From assembly GCA_030596125.1 (NCBI GenBank), contig JAUVKT010000020.1, forward strand, positions 1 to 33,506: a stretch of DNA of 33,506 bases, read 5' to 3'. Below, piece after piece: positions 33,506-33,506 of this stretch. Within the stretch, counting starts at the first letter, position 1; each line of letters opens with the position of its first letter. The stretch comes from Bacteroidales bacterium (GTDB lineage Bacteria; Bacteroidota; Bacteroidia; Bacteroidales; VadinHA17). Both the position numbers and the translations under genes were made by a program. Below the pieces are notes generated by a model that saw only the letters and a list, made by a program, of their open reading frames with translations, did no database searches and was not told the DNA's origin.

Positions 33506-33506
33506 T

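Larger units (their letters stand above)
32857..33506. other. 650-base non-coding, repeat-rich region
   Basis: No ORF with coding character is present. The stretch holds the tRNA terminator, four further hairpins, direct repeats, a degenerate pyrimidine-rich piece with repeated CGTTTGT/CGCCTTT-like words (about 33200-33256), a palindrome, a TTTGACA cluster and nonamer repeats, each listed separately. No integrase, transposase or known element end is recognised. Confidence 0.75.

Noticed and set aside
32629-33506. Integrated genetic island at the tRNA
   Set aside because: The duplicated part is the tRNA 5' end, while integrases usually duplicate the 3' end, and no integrase gene is present in the window.

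Overview
The window comes from a member of the Bacteroidota, most likely a Bacteroidales-type organism. The evidence is type IX secretion signatures (a type B sorting domain next to a PorP/SprF family gene, and a type A sorting domain on a subtilase), recurring TAnnTTTG -7 boxes upstream of genes, almost no Shine-Dalgarno sequences, AT-rich DNA and a fused ribBA. It is mostly chromosomal housekeeping DNA with a secretion cassette at the left end and a repeat-rich non-coding stretch at the right end. I see no phage, transposase, integrase or CRISPR array.

Layout. 1-6757 (+): the 3' part of a large repeat adhesin with a type B sorting domain, a PorP/SprF-like outer membrane protein, a beta-helix lipoprotein and a secreted endonuclease/exonuclease/phosphatase-fold protein. 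6761-8176 (-): CCA-adding enzyme. 8301-8660 (+): thioredoxin, followed by a 180-base non-coding stretch ending in a terminator. 8840-16762 (-): a tight six-gene run in the order MORN protein, S8 peptidase, xseA, two TPR sensor kinases, xseB. 16844-18742 (-): dnaK. 18991-20489 (+): panB and an RluA-type pseudouridine synthase. 20554-23430: a His-rich exported protein diverging from a histidine kinase/response regulator pair, with four phased GTTAA repeats between them. 23432-28051: cdd, a glucosaminidase/LysM lipoprotein, fmt, a DUF4405-like membrane protein and ribBA. 28157-32473 (-): two glycosyltransferases, an LptF/LptG-type permease and a START-like protein. 32547-33506: a strong tRNA promoter, a broken tRNA copy carrying an 88-base palindromic insert, an intact tRNA-Met(CAT), then about 650 bases of hairpins and short repeats.

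The most interesting points are: (1) two overlapping TPR sensor kinases between xseA and xseB, one with an intact H-box His and the other with Tyr at that position, suggesting a kinase/pseudokinase pair; (2) the shared operator between the two-component operon and the small His-rich exported protein, which reads like an undescribed envelope-response module; (3) the split tRNA copy with an insert that could fold into three hairpins inside a closing stem; and (4) the dense palindrome field downstream of the tRNA. The functional links are inferences from sequence and context.
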